From NCBI RefSeq assembly GCF_013166595.1, contig NZ_JABKKG010000008.1:1-64000 (forward strand): a stretch of 64,000 bases of DNA. The letters run 5' to 3'. The stretch comes from Palleniella intestinalis (GTDB lineage Bacteria > Bacteroidota > Bacteroidia > Bacteroidales > Bacteroidaceae). A program made the position numbers and the translations under genes. Position 1 is the stretch's first letter; each line of letters opens with the position of its first letter. The notes below the pieces were generated by a model. It was not told the DNA's origin and searched no databases. It saw nothing but the letters and a program-made list of their open reading frames with translations. Positions 25,329 through 33,903 of this stretch are shown piece after piece.

Positions 25329-26876
25329 ATGAGCATAACAAGCATTGCACAGAAACTCTACTTCGCAAGAAGGCAGAATGAACTGCAGAAACATATCAAC
25401 CACGGGGCAGACCTTCAGCAGAAAGTGCTGGAGAGTCTGCTTTGTCGTGCTGATGATACGGAGATTGGAAGACGCTATGCGTTCTCCTCAATCCATAAGT
25501 ATGAGACCTTCGCACAGGACCTTCCGCTTAACGACTATGAGTCCCTGAAGCAGGACATCGACCGCATGCGCCGCGGCGAGGAAGATATCCTCTGGCGGGG
25601 AAAAGTCAGATGGTACGCCAAATCCTCGGGAACGACGAACGACAAGTCGAAGTTCATCCCTGTCTCCAAAGAGGGACTGCAGCGGATGCACTATGCCGGA
25701 GGAAGGGACTCCGTGGCCCTCTACCTCATGAACAATCCCAATTCGCGCATCTTTGACGGACGCGCGCTGATTCTCGGTGGCTCACATCAGGCAAACTACA
25801 ATGTCGAGGACTCTCTCGTGGGTGACCTTTCTGCCATCCTTATCGAGAACATCAACCCGTTGGCGAACATGGTTCGTGTGCCGAAGAAGCAGACAGCATT
25901 GCTCTCCGACTTTGAGGTGAAGCGTGAAAGGATAGCCATGGAGACGCTCAACAAGAACGTCACCAACATCTCCGGTGTGCCTTCATGGATGCTCTCGGTG
26001 CTTATCCGTGTCATGGAACTCTCAGGCAAGCAGCATCTTGAAGAGGTATGGCCCAACCTTGAAGTGTTCTTCCATGGCGGAATAGCCTTCACTCCTTACC
26101 GCAAGCAGTACGAACAGCTTATTACAAAGTCGGACATGCACTACGAGGAGACTTACAACGCATCGGAAGGATTCTTCGGAATACAGAGCGACCCGAACGA
26201 CAAGTCCATGCTCCTCATGCTTGACTACGATGTATTCTATGAGTTTGTGCCTATGTCAGAGCTTGACAAGCTCAACGCTTACCTTGCCGCTCCTATGAGC
26301 GCGAAGCCTGAAATGCCTACCGTTGTGCCGTTATGGGGCGTGGAAGTGGGCAAGAACTATGCCATGGTAATCTCCACAAGCTGTGGCCTGTGGCGTTATG
26401 TCATCGGCGACACCGTGCAGTTCACGAGCACCAACCCTTACAAATTCATCATCTCCGGGCGCACGAAGCACTTCATCAACGCCTTCGGTGAGGAACTCAT
26501 CGTCGACAATGCCGAGCAGGGACTGGCACATGCCTGCCTCGAAACGGGTGCGGAAGTATTGGAATACACCGCAGCTCCGGTCTTTATGGGCGACGACGGC
26601 AAGTGCCGCCACCAATGGCTCATAGAGTTTGCGCGTGAGCCTGAGGACCTCGGCCGTTTCGCACGGATTCTCGATGACAAGCTCCAGGAGATAAACTCCG
26701 ACTACGAGGCGAAGCGGTTTAAGGACATCACCCTGCAGCCTCTTGAGATAATCAAGGCGCGTCCGGGACTCTTCCACTCGTGGCTCAAGCGCCGCGGCAA
26801 ACTCGGCGGACAGCATAAGGTGCCGCGACTGAGCAACACACGCGAGCATATCGAGCAGCTCCTGAAATTGAATTAA
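25329..26876 (+). CDS. GH3-family acyl-adenylate enzyme (plant auxin GH3-like)
   Basis: 515 residues. The ATP/AMP-binding signature WYAKSSGTTNDKSKFIPVS is near the N-terminus, followed by the GH3-type core (LILGGSHQANY; YNASEGFFGIQ; WRYVIGDTVQFT) and the ISGRTKHFINAFGEELIVDN hinge of adenylate-forming enzymes. In plants GH3 proteins join amino acids to auxin or jasmonate through acyl-AMP intermediates. Bacterial members are widespread in Bacteroidota and their substrates are unknown. No signal peptide, so cytoplasmic. It is separated from the next gene by a CATG array. Confidence 0.88.
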   Translation: MSITSIAQKLYFARRQNELQKHINHGADLQQKVLESLLCRADDTEIGRRYAFSSIHKYETFAQDLPLNDYESLKQDIDRMRRGEEDILWRGKVRWYAKSSGTTNDKSKFIPVSKEGLQRMHYAGGRDSVALYLMNNPNSRIFDGRALILGGSHQANYNVEDSLVGDLSAILIENINPLANMVRVPKKQTALLSDFEVKRERIAMETLNKNVTNISGVPSWMLSVLIRVMELSGKQHLEEVWPNLEVFFHGGIAFTPYRKQYEQLITKSDMHYEETYNASEGFFGIQSDPNDKSMLLMLDYDVFYEFVPMSELDKLNAYLAAPMSAKPEMPTVVPLWGVEVGKNYAMVISTSCGLWRYVIGDTVQFTSTNPYKFIISGRTKHFINAFGEELIVDNAEQGLAHACLETGAEVLEYTAAPVFMGDDGKCRHQWLIEFAREPEDLGRFARILDDKLQEINSDYEAKRFKDITLQPLEIIKARPGLFHSWLKRRGKLGGQHKVPRLSNTREHIEQLLKLN

Positions 26877-26893
26877 GGGAGGCTTTCTGTTGC

Positions 26894-26970
26894 AACATGA
26901 TGAATCATGAAGCAACATGTTTAATCATGATGCCATGTTGCATCATGTTTTCTCATGATTCATCATGTTA
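26894..26970. repeat. Period-10 CATG array (copy b)
   Basis: CATG occurs at 26896, 26906, 26916, 26926, 26934, 26944, 26954 and 26964: 10-base spacing with a single step of 8. It begins just after the GH3-family stop codon and gives way at 26971 to a CAACCTCCAACCC-type stretch that reaches the next start codon. Confidence 0.85.
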
Positions 26971-27014
26971 CAACAACCTCCAACCCACCTCCAACCACTC
27001 CCAATTCCACCCAA

Positions 27015-28982
27015 ATGCTACACCGACTTTCCATAATCCTCCTTGCCACGGCAGCGGCAATCCTCCTCCACAGCTGCGCCCGCATGGGCTCTCCTGACGG
27101 CGGATGGTACGACGAAGTGCCGCCACGCGTGGTGGCTACCATGCCACAAGAGCGCGCCACAGGTGTCACACAGAAACGCATAACCTTGTATTTCAATGAG
27201 TTCGTTCAGTTGGAAAACGCTGCCGAGAACCTTGTCTTCTGCCCTCCGCAGATAGAGCAGCCGGACATAAAGACCATGGGAAAGTCCATACGTATCACCT
27301 TCCGCGACTCCCTGAAGGCAAACACCACCTACACCATCGACTTCTCCGATGCCATAAAGGACAACAACGAGAACAATCCGATGGGCAACTACACCTATGT
27401 CTTCTCCACAGGCGACCATATAGACACCCTTGCCGTAAGCGGCTATGTCGTGAACGCCGAGGACCTCGAACCGGTCAAAGGGCAGCTTGTGGGCCTCTAT
27501 GCCAACCTCGCAGACTCCGCTTTCACCACCGAACCCATGCTCCGCACGGGACGCACAGACTCCTACGGGCATTTCGTAATCCGTGGCGTGGCACCGGGAA
27601 AGTACCGCATCTACTCCCTCGGCGACAGCGACAGTGACTTCAAACTCTCACAGCGCGGCGAACCGTTGGCGTTCAGCCACGACATAATCGTACCTTCTAC
27701 AAAGGACGACATACGGCAGGACACAATCTGGAAGGACAGCCTGCATATCGCCGACATCAAGCGCGTGCCTTACCTGCGCTATCTCCCTGACGACATCTGC
27801 CTGCGCTCTTTCACACAGGAACCGACACAACGCTACCTCATCAAGACGGAGCGAAAGGAGCCCGACCGCTTCACTCTCTTCTTCAGCACGCCGACCGACA
27901 CGCTGCCAAAGCTCACGGCACTGAACTTCAACGACAAGGATGCCTACATCATCGAGACAACGGAACGACGCGACACAATAACCTATTGGCTGCGCGACAC
28001 TGCCCTTGTCAATCAAGACACACTGCGCATCGCCCTCGAATACATGATGACAGACAGTCTCGGCACTCTTGTCTCACAGACCGACACCATTGAATTCCTT
28101 GCCAAAGTGCCTTATGAAAAACGCATGAAGTTCCTCAACGAGGACGTGGAGAAATGGGAAAAGGCAAAGGAAAAGGCTGAGAAGAAGGAAAGAGAGTTCA
28201 AGGAACGCGATCCGCGCATCGTTGCCCTGGAACCGAAATTCGCCGGCGGAGGCTCCCAAATGGCTCCCGACAAGAGCCTGACCATTGAGTTTCCAACGCC
28301 GCTTGACACCATCTTCCGCGAGAAAATCCACCTTACGACACTCGTCGACTCTGTAAAGACCGACGTGCCGTGGGAGATGTACTCCGAAGGGCTTCCTCCG
28401 CGAACCTACGGCATCAGAGGGGAATGGCAGCCGGACACGGACTATCTCCTCGAAATAGACTCCATAGCCTTCCGCGACATCTATGGAAGAGTCTCCGACC
28501 CGAAGAGATACAGCATCAAGATTGCCTCCGAAGAGGACTTCGCAACGCTCTTTGTAAATGTCGAAGGGGTTAGGGACAGCACCGGACAGGTTATCGTGCA
28601 AATCCTCGACCGCGCAGGAAAACAACTGGCGGAAGCCGTTGCCAAGGACAACACGGCGGAGTTCTACTACCTCACGCCGGGGACATACTACATGCGGTGC
28701 ATCCTTGACCGCAACAGTAATGGCAAATGGGACACCGGTGACTACTCCCTCGACCTGCAGCCGGAGGAGGTCTACTACAACCCGAAACCCATTGAATGCA
28801 AGGCAAAATGGGATCTTACCACAACCTTCGCCATCGGCAATATCCCGTTCCACCAACAGAAACCGGGCGAGATGAAGAAGCAGAAAGGCGAGAAGAAAAA
28901 GACCATCCGCCTGCGCAACGCACAGCGCGCCGCCGAAATGGGACTACAGTACGACAAAGAAAAGGTGGACAGCAAATTCTAA
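27015..28982 (+). CDS. Lipoprotein with Ig-like (Big_5-type) domain
   Basis: 655 residues from MLHRLSIILLATAAAILLHSC, lipid cysteine 21. An ATG 20 codons upstream opens the same frame but lies in the array and would destroy the signal peptide. Residues about 35-130 (PPRVVATMPQERATGVTQKRITLYFNEF ... DFSDAIKDN) have the Ig-like fold of surface-layer-type Big_5 domains. A second, similar beta domain follows a charged coiled segment at about 375-400. Most Bacteroidota have one copy of this protein; the role is probably structural in the envelope. The C-terminus is basic. Confidence 0.82.
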   Translation: MLHRLSIILLATAAAILLHSCARMGSPDGGWYDEVPPRVVATMPQERATGVTQKRITLYFNEFVQLENAAENLVFCPPQIEQPDIKTMGKSIRITFRDSLKANTTYTIDFSDAIKDNNENNPMGNYTYVFSTGDHIDTLAVSGYVVNAEDLEPVKGQLVGLYANLADSAFTTEPMLRTGRTDSYGHFVIRGVAPGKYRIYSLGDSDSDFKLSQRGEPLAFSHDIIVPSTKDDIRQDTIWKDSLHIADIKRVPYLRYLPDDICLRSFTQEPTQRYLIKTERKEPDRFTLFFSTPTDTLPKLTALNFNDKDAYIIETTERRDTITYWLRDTALVNQDTLRIALEYMMTDSLGTLVSQTDTIEFLAKVPYEKRMKFLNEDVEKWEKAKEKAEKKEREFKERDPRIVALEPKFAGGGSQMAPDKSLTIEFPTPLDTIFREKIHLTTLVDSVKTDVPWEMYSEGLPPRTYGIRGEWQPDTDYLLEIDSIAFRDIYGRVSDPKRYSIKIASEEDFATLFVNVEGVRDSTGQVIVQILDRAGKQLAEAVAKDNTAEFYYLTPGTYYMRCILDRNSNGKWDTGDYSLDLQPEEVYYNPKPIECKAKWDLTTTFAIGNIPFHQQKPGEMKKQKGEKKKTIRLRNAQRAAEMGLQYDKEKVDSKF

Positions 28983-29031
28983 AAATGGTTAAAGGTTAAA
29001 TGCCTTAGACCACAGGTAATGGATTATTTTG

Positions 29032-29039
29032 TAATTTTG
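29032..29039 (+). promoter_or_regulatory. Probable -7 box for the FKBP cluster
   Basis: TAATTTTG fits TAnnTTTG and is placed about 80 bases before the first FKBP gene. The -33 element is unclear (best candidate CTTA about 24 bases upstream). Confidence 0.5.
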
Positions 29040-29119
29040 TAGAATGTAAGCCTTATGACAGCCCACGGACAGCTGTGAGGACAAACTATCGTAAAATCAA
29101 TAAACTGTAAATAAAGACA

Positions 29120-29725
29120 ATGGACAAATTAAGTTACGCTCTCGGACTTGGCATCGGCACACAGCTTGCACAGCTCGGAGCAAAGGACCTCAACCTCGCA
29201 GACTTCATGGAGGCTGTGAAGGACATGCTTGAAGGAAACGAATCAAAAGTGGAACAGCAGGAAGCGCAGAAACTCGTCAGCGAGTTCTTCCAGAAGCAGG
29301 AGGAGCGCGAGATGGAGCGCCGCCGCGAGGCTGGAAAGGGCGCGAAGGAGGCAGGAGAGAAGTATCTTGCCGAAAACCGCAAGAATCCGAAGGTCATCGA
29401 GACTCCTTCAGGACTTCAGTATGAGGTGCTTGTGCAGGGCAGCGGCAAGCAGCCAAAGGCCACTGACACAGTGAAGGTGCACTACGAGGGCTTCCTCACC
29501 GACGGCACTGTCTTTGACTCAAGCATACAGCGCGGAGAGCCTATCTCATTCCCGCTCAACGGTGTCATCGCCGGCTGGACAGAAGGCCTACAGCTCATGT
29601 CTGAGGGTTCAAAGTACCGTCTCTATATCCCTTACAACCTTGGTTACGGCGAGCACGGAGCGGGAGCGTCAATCCCTCCGTTCTCAACTCTCATCTTCGA
29701 CGTTGAGCTTATCGAGGTGCAGTAA
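29120..29725 (+). CDS. FKBP-type peptidyl-prolyl isomerase, cytoplasmic form
   Basis: 201 residues with no signal peptide. It starts directly with the FKBP N-terminal dimerisation helices (MDKLSYALGLGIGTQLAQLG) and ends with the FKBP core (DTVKVHYEGFLTDGTVFDSS; VIAGWTEGLQLMSEGSKYRL; GYGEHGAGASIPPFSTLIFD), similar to E. coli FklB/FkpA. It catalyses cis-trans isomerisation of prolyl bonds. The two following paralogs have lipoprotein signals, so this copy is probably the cytoplasmic one. Confidence 0.93.
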   Translation: MDKLSYALGLGIGTQLAQLGAKDLNLADFMEAVKDMLEGNESKVEQQEAQKLVSEFFQKQEEREMERRREAGKGAKEAGEKYLAENRKNPKVIETPSGLQYEVLVQGSGKQPKATDTVKVHYEGFLTDGTVFDSSIQRGEPISFPLNGVIAGWTEGLQLMSEGSKYRLYIPYNLGYGEHGAGASIPPFSTLIFDVELIEVQ

Positions 29726-29734
29726 AGCAAACGC

Positions 29735-29815
29735 ATCATGATGTAACATGTTGCCTCATGATTCAACATGAGCTGCAACATGATAAAACATGATGCATCA
29801 TGATACAACATGACA
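29735..29815. repeat. Period-10 CATG array (copy c)
   Basis: CATG at 29737, 29747, 29757, 29767, 29779, 29789, 29799 and 29809: 10-base steps with one step of 12. It occupies most of the gap between the first and second FKBP genes. Confidence 0.85.
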
Positions 29816-29844
29816 AAAGAAAACAAAAACAACAAAAAGATAAA

Positions 29845-30717
29845 ATGAAGAAAATTACATTCCTGGCTCTTGCAGCCGCTGCAGCACTTGGTTTCTCAAG
29901 CTGCGGAAACTCCACTCCGAAGGCGGACCTTAACGACGACCTCGACACACTCTCTTACGCTATCGGTATGGCACAGTCCAACGGTCTCTCACAGTATCTC
30001 GTGGAGCGCATGGGCGTTGACTCCACATGTGTGGACGAATTCATAAAGGGTCTTAACGAAGGCGTGTCTGCCGGTGACGACAAGAAGAAGGCAGCATACT
30101 ATGCCGGCATACAAATCGGTCAGCAGATTTCCAACCAGATGATTAAGGGCATCAACCATGAAATCTTCGGTGAGGACTCCACAAAGACCATCTCCCTCAA
30201 GAACTTCATGGCCGGCTTCATCAACGGTTACACAGGCAAGAACGGTCTGATGACACAGGAGCAGGCCGGAATGACAGCACAGGCTAAGATGGAGGTGATT
30301 CGTGCCAAGAACCTCGAGGAGCAGTTTGGTGAGTACAAGAAGCAGGGTGAGGATTTCCTTGCTAAGAACAAGACAGCCCAGGGCGTTGTCACTCTCCCTT
30401 CAGGCGTTCAGTACAAGATTCTGAAGGAGGGAACAGGAGCTGTTCCTGCCGACACTTCTGCCGTTGTTGTCAACTATGAGGGCAAACTCCTCGACGGAAC
30501 AGTGTTCGACTCTACCTACAAGTCAGGCAACCCTACCACTCTCCGTGCCAACCAGGTCATCAAGGGCTGGACAGAGGTGCTCACAAAGATGCCTGTAGGC
30601 TCTACATGGGAAGTGTATATCCCACAGGACCTCGCTTACGGCTCACGCCAGGCAGGTACCATCAAGCCTTTCTCAACCCTCATCTTCAAGATTGAGCTTC
30701 TTGAGATAAAGAAGTAA
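29845..30717 (+). CDS. FKBP-type peptidyl-prolyl isomerase lipoprotein
   Basis: 290 residues. The start at 29845 gives lipoprotein signal MKKITFLALAAAAALGFSSC (lipid cysteine 20); an ATG 15 codons upstream lies in the array. The N-terminal domain (LDTLSYAIGMAQSNGLSQYL) is followed by FKBP core residues (SAVVVNYEGKLLDGTVFDST; VIKGWTEVLTKMPVGSTWEV; GSRQAGTIKPFSTLIFKIEL). A periplasmic folding catalyst anchored to a membrane is inferred. Confidence 0.93.
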   Translation: MKKITFLALAAAAALGFSSCGNSTPKADLNDDLDTLSYAIGMAQSNGLSQYLVERMGVDSTCVDEFIKGLNEGVSAGDDKKKAAYYAGIQIGQQISNQMIKGINHEIFGEDSTKTISLKNFMAGFINGYTGKNGLMTQEQAGMTAQAKMEVIRAKNLEEQFGEYKKQGEDFLAKNKTAQGVVTLPSGVQYKILKEGTGAVPADTSAVVVNYEGKLLDGTVFDSTYKSGNPTTLRANQVIKGWTEVLTKMPVGSTWEVYIPQDLAYGSRQAGTIKPFSTLIFKIELLEIKK

Positions 30718-30732
30718 AGTTTCAGGAGGAAG

Positions 30733-30804
30733 CGATTCAACCGACTCACTCGACTCATTCGAATGACTCGAATAATCCGATTGATCCGAATGATTCGCCC
30801 AACG
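30733..30804. repeat. Period-9 CGAnT array
   Basis: Eight units of nine bases: CGATTCAAC, CGACTCACT, CGACTCATT, CGAATGACT, CGAATAATC, CGATTGATC, CGAATGATT, CGCCCAACG. Every unit starts CG, seven start CGA, and GANTC or its diverged forms recur. It lies between the second and third FKBP genes, where the neighbouring gaps hold other families. Confidence 0.8.
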
Positions 30805-30812
30805 ATTAAACA

Positions 30813-31802
30813 ATGAAAAAGACAATAACAATGCTGGCGCTCGCTATGGTAGCGGGCGCCGCTTGTTCTGAGGCTGTAGCCAAAAAGGACAAGAAGAACA
30901 AGAAGACCGTCTCTGCCGCTGTCATACAGAAGTCCATTGTTTCCCTGCAGACCAAAGCGGACTCCATCAGCTATGCCGCAGGCAAGAGCCTGACAATGGG
31001 CATGATGGACTATGTCGTAGGACAACTCAAGGTGGACACCGCCTATATGGCCGACTTCGTCAAAGGCATAGAGAAAGGGCTCAACGAGGTGGAGACACCG
31101 CAGATGAAGGCTGAGGCTGCCGGAAAGCAGATTGCACAGATGGTGAAGGAGCGCATGCTCCCTAACATCAAGACTCAGATGGAAGGCTCGGATGCTGCTC
31201 TCGACGAAGCTCTCTTCAAGCGCGCATTCACCGATGCCGTGGAGAATGACAACAGTGTGCTCTCCATGGAAGAGTCCACAAAATACTTCGAGGCTGCCAT
31301 GAACGCCATAAAGGAAGCCAAGGAGGAGGCTGCAAAGGCTGCCGGCAAGAACTGGCTCGCCGAGAATGCCAAGAAGGAGGGTGTCAAGGTGCTCCCTTCA
31401 GGCCTTCAGTACAAGGTGCTCACCGAGGGCAACGGACCTGTTGCAAAGAAGGATGACGAGGTCGTCGTGAAGTATGAGGGCAAGCTGATTGACGGCACAG
31501 TCTTCGACTCAAGCTATGAGCGCGATCCGCAGACCACATCCTTCAAGCCGACACAGGTCATCCCGGGTTGGACGGAGGCACTCTGCATGATGCCGCAAGG
31601 CTCTGTGTGGGAGCTGTATATCCCTGAGAATCTCGGCTACGGCAGCCGCCCGAGCGGCAAGATTCCCGCTTTCTCGACTCTCGTCTTCAAGGTGGAAGTC
31701 GTGGAGGTAAAGGCAAAAGAAGAGCCTAAGGAAGAGAAGCCGGCTCCTGCCGTGACAGCCAAGAAAACGGCGAAAAAGCCTGCTGCGCGCAGGAAGAAAT
31801 AA
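30813..31802 (+). CDS. FKBP-type peptidyl-prolyl isomerase lipoprotein, lysine-rich tail
   Basis: 329 residues. Lipoprotein signal MKKTITMLALAMVAGAAC (lipid cysteine 18), then a basic spacer (KKDKKNKKTVSA), dimerisation helices and FKBP core (DEVVVKYEGKLIDGTVFDSS; VIPGWTEALCMMPQGSVWEL; FSTLVFKVEVVEVKAK). The last 40 residues are a Lys/Ala/Pro tail, unlike the two upstream paralogs; this may bind nucleic acid or anionic polymers, which is a guess. Confidence 0.92.
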   Translation: MKKTITMLALAMVAGAACSEAVAKKDKKNKKTVSAAVIQKSIVSLQTKADSISYAAGKSLTMGMMDYVVGQLKVDTAYMADFVKGIEKGLNEVETPQMKAEAAGKQIAQMVKERMLPNIKTQMEGSDAALDEALFKRAFTDAVENDNSVLSMEESTKYFEAAMNAIKEAKEEAAKAAGKNWLAENAKKEGVKVLPSGLQYKVLTEGNGPVAKKDDEVVVKYEGKLIDGTVFDSSYERDPQTTSFKPTQVIPGWTEALCMMPQGSVWELYIPENLGYGSRPSGKIPAFSTLVFKVEVVEVKAKEEPKEEKPAPAVTAKKTAKKPAARRKK

Positions 31803-31808
31803 TTGTTT

Positions 31809-31898
31809 TTGTCAGTATTGTCGCCATTGACAGTACTGACAATACTGACACCATTGTCAATATTGACATCCCTGACAATTATGTCAATACTGACCAAA
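31809..31898. repeat. Period-9 TGWCA array (copy e)
   Basis: Ten uninterrupted units from TTGTCAGTA to CTGACCAAA, beginning seven bases after the FKBP stop codon and ending 22 bases before the next start. The terminal ATGTCAATA-CTGACCAAA resembles the end of copies b and c. Confidence 0.85.
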
Positions 31899-31920
31899 TC
31901 CCATAATCCAAACACAGCGT

Positions 31921-33903
31921 ATGACGAGCAACCACAAAGCTATGAGTCTGTTATCATGTGCGGTGCGGGTATTCCTGCACCTTATGCTCTCTTACGCTGT
32001 GTTTTTCATTGCCCGTGTGGCTTATTTCCTGGAGAATAAGGATGTCTTTACGGACGTGTTCTCCCATAATTCCATCGGCAGACTGTTGCAAGGCTGCCTG
32101 ATGTTCGACACATCGGCGATAATGTACACCAACGCCCTTGTCGTCCTCCTGATAGTCCTCCTTCCCCGGAAATGGGACAAGACTGTCAGCGTTGTCTACA
32201 CCCTGATCACCGGTTTGACACTCGCAATGAACCTCGGCGACGCGGTTTATTTCCAATATACGGGCAAAAGGACCACCATGTCCGTATTCGGCGAATTCTC
32301 CAACGAGAGCAATCTGCTGCAGATTCTCGGTGCGGAGACCCTGCGCCATTGGTACCTTTTCCTCCTTGCTTTCCTTGTTTTCTATGCCGTATGGCGGCTG
32401 TCACGCCGCATAATGGCTGTAGGAAAGCATTCTCTTCTCCCACGTTGGGCGGAGATTTCCTCACGAGCCCTTACTCTCCTCGTCTTTGTTCCTTTCTGCA
32501 TAGCCGGTATGCGAGGAGGGTGGACGACAGCCGTTCGCCCGATAACCGTCAGCAACGCCAACCAATATGTCCGCCGTCCGGCTGAGGCTGTGCTCATTCT
32601 CAACACCCCGTTCTCCATGATTCGCACCATTGGCAAGGACGTCTTCCATGACCCGGAGTACTTCTCCGATGAGGAACTCGCTACAATCTATTCACCCGTC
32701 CATGAGCCTGTGAAGGGCGAAATGTGGCGGAAGAATGTCGTGGTGCTTATCGTAGAGAGCTTCGGCAGGGAATATATCGGAGCGTACAATGAGCACCTTG
32801 ACGGCGGAAAGTACAAAGGCTATGCGCCGTTTGTTGACTCTTTGTATGCGGAAAGCCTGAGTTTCGACTACACTTTCGCCAACGGCAGACAGTCAATCGA
32901 CGGTATGCCGTCCATACTTTCAGGCATTCCGCGTTTCATAGAGCCGTTTTTCCTTACCCCGGCATCAATGAACGATGTAAGCGGAATAGCCGGCGAACTG
33001 GGCAAAAAGGGCTATTACTCAGCCTTTTTCCATGGCGCGGAGAACGGCAGCATGGGCTTTGAGGCGTTCGCAAAGTCTACAGGCTACAAGGATTACTACG
33101 GCAGGACGGAGTTCGACCGTGACCCTCGCTTCGGCGGAGAACGGGAGTACGACGGCACATGGGCCATCTGGGACGAGCCGTTCCTGCAGTTCTACGCCAT
33201 GAAGATGACGGAGTTCCGCGAGCCTTTCGTCACCTCTGTCTTCACCGCCTCCAGTCATCACCCGTATGTTGTGCCGGAGAAGTACAAGGATATTTATAAG
33301 GAAGAGGGCACAAACCCTATCCATAAGTGCATTCGCTATACGGACATGGCGCTGCGGAAGTTCTTTGAGACAGCGCGGAAACAGCCGTGGTACAAGAACA
33401 CAATCTTTGTCTTCACCAGCGATCACACCAACATCGCCGACCATCCCGAGTACCGTACGGACCTCGGACTGTTCGGTGCGCCACTGCTTTTCTTCGACCC
33501 TTCCGGCGAGATGCCTCGCGGACGAATGCACTGCATAGCACAGCAGACGGACATCCTGCCCACCATCCTCGGGTGGCTTCGCTATCCCGAACCTTACATT
33601 GCGTGGGGCGTCGACCTCCTGAACACCCCTTCCGAGGAGACATGGGCTGTCAACCACACCGGCAGCGGGCTGTATCAGTTTGTCAAAGGCGACTATCTCC
33701 TGCAATTCGACGGCAACAACATGCACGCTGTATATAACTTCCGCACCGACTGGCTCCTGCGCCATAACCTCCTGAAAGCCGACGGACAACTCGCTCTTCC
33801 GACATCCGAGCGTGAGAAAATCATGGCTTATGAGCGGCAACTGAAGGCTGTCATACAGACCTATATGCAACGAATGGTGAACGACAAACTTGTCATAAAA
33901 TGA
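31921..33903 (+). CDS. LTA synthase-like phosphotransferase, first copy
   Basis: 660 residues (an alternative start lies seven codons in). Five or so N-terminal membrane segments (residues 12-200) are followed by a periplasmic alkaline-phosphatase-fold domain of the sulfatase/LTA-synthase superfamily: metal ligand Glu279 in VLIVESFGREYIG, and FTSDHTNIADH later. In the nucleophile segment NGRQSIDGMPSILSGIP, Ser325 stands where LTA synthases have threonine. A Gram-negative organism has no lipoteichoic acid, so transfer of phosphoglycerol or phosphoethanolamine onto lipid or glycan in the envelope is inferred. ATGA overlap with the next gene. Confidence 0.85.
   Translation: MTSNHKAMSLLSCAVRVFLHLMLSYAVFFIARVAYFLENKDVFTDVFSHNSIGRLLQGCLMFDTSAIMYTNALVVLLIVLLPRKWDKTVSVVYTLITGLTLAMNLGDAVYFQYTGKRTTMSVFGEFSNESNLLQILGAETLRHWYLFLLAFLVFYAVWRLSRRIMAVGKHSLLPRWAEISSRALTLLVFVPFCIAGMRGGWTTAVRPITVSNANQYVRRPAEAVLILNTPFSMIRTIGKDVFHDPEYFSDEELATIYSPVHEPVKGEMWRKNVVVLIVESFGREYIGAYNEHLDGGKYKGYAPFVDSLYAESLSFDYTFANGRQSIDGMPSILSGIPRFIEPFFLTPASMNDVSGIAGELGKKGYYSAFFHGAENGSMGFEAFAKSTGYKDYYGRTEFDRDPRFGGEREYDGTWAIWDEPFLQFYAMKMTEFREPFVTSVFTASSHHPYVVPEKYKDIYKEEGTNPIHKCIRYTDMALRKFFETARKQPWYKNTIFVFTSDHTNIADHPEYRTDLGLFGAPLLFFDPSGEMPRGRMHCIAQQTDILPTILGWLRYPEPYIAWGVDLLNTPSEETWAVNHTGSGLYQFVKGDYLLQFDGNNMHAVYNFRTDWLLRHNLLKADGQLALPTSEREKIMAYERQLKAVIQTYMQRMVNDKLVIK

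Noticed and set aside
28074..28856. 260-codon minus-strand frame opposite the Ig-like lipoprotein
   Set aside because: No start context, no recognisable family, complete overlap with a confident lipoprotein gene.
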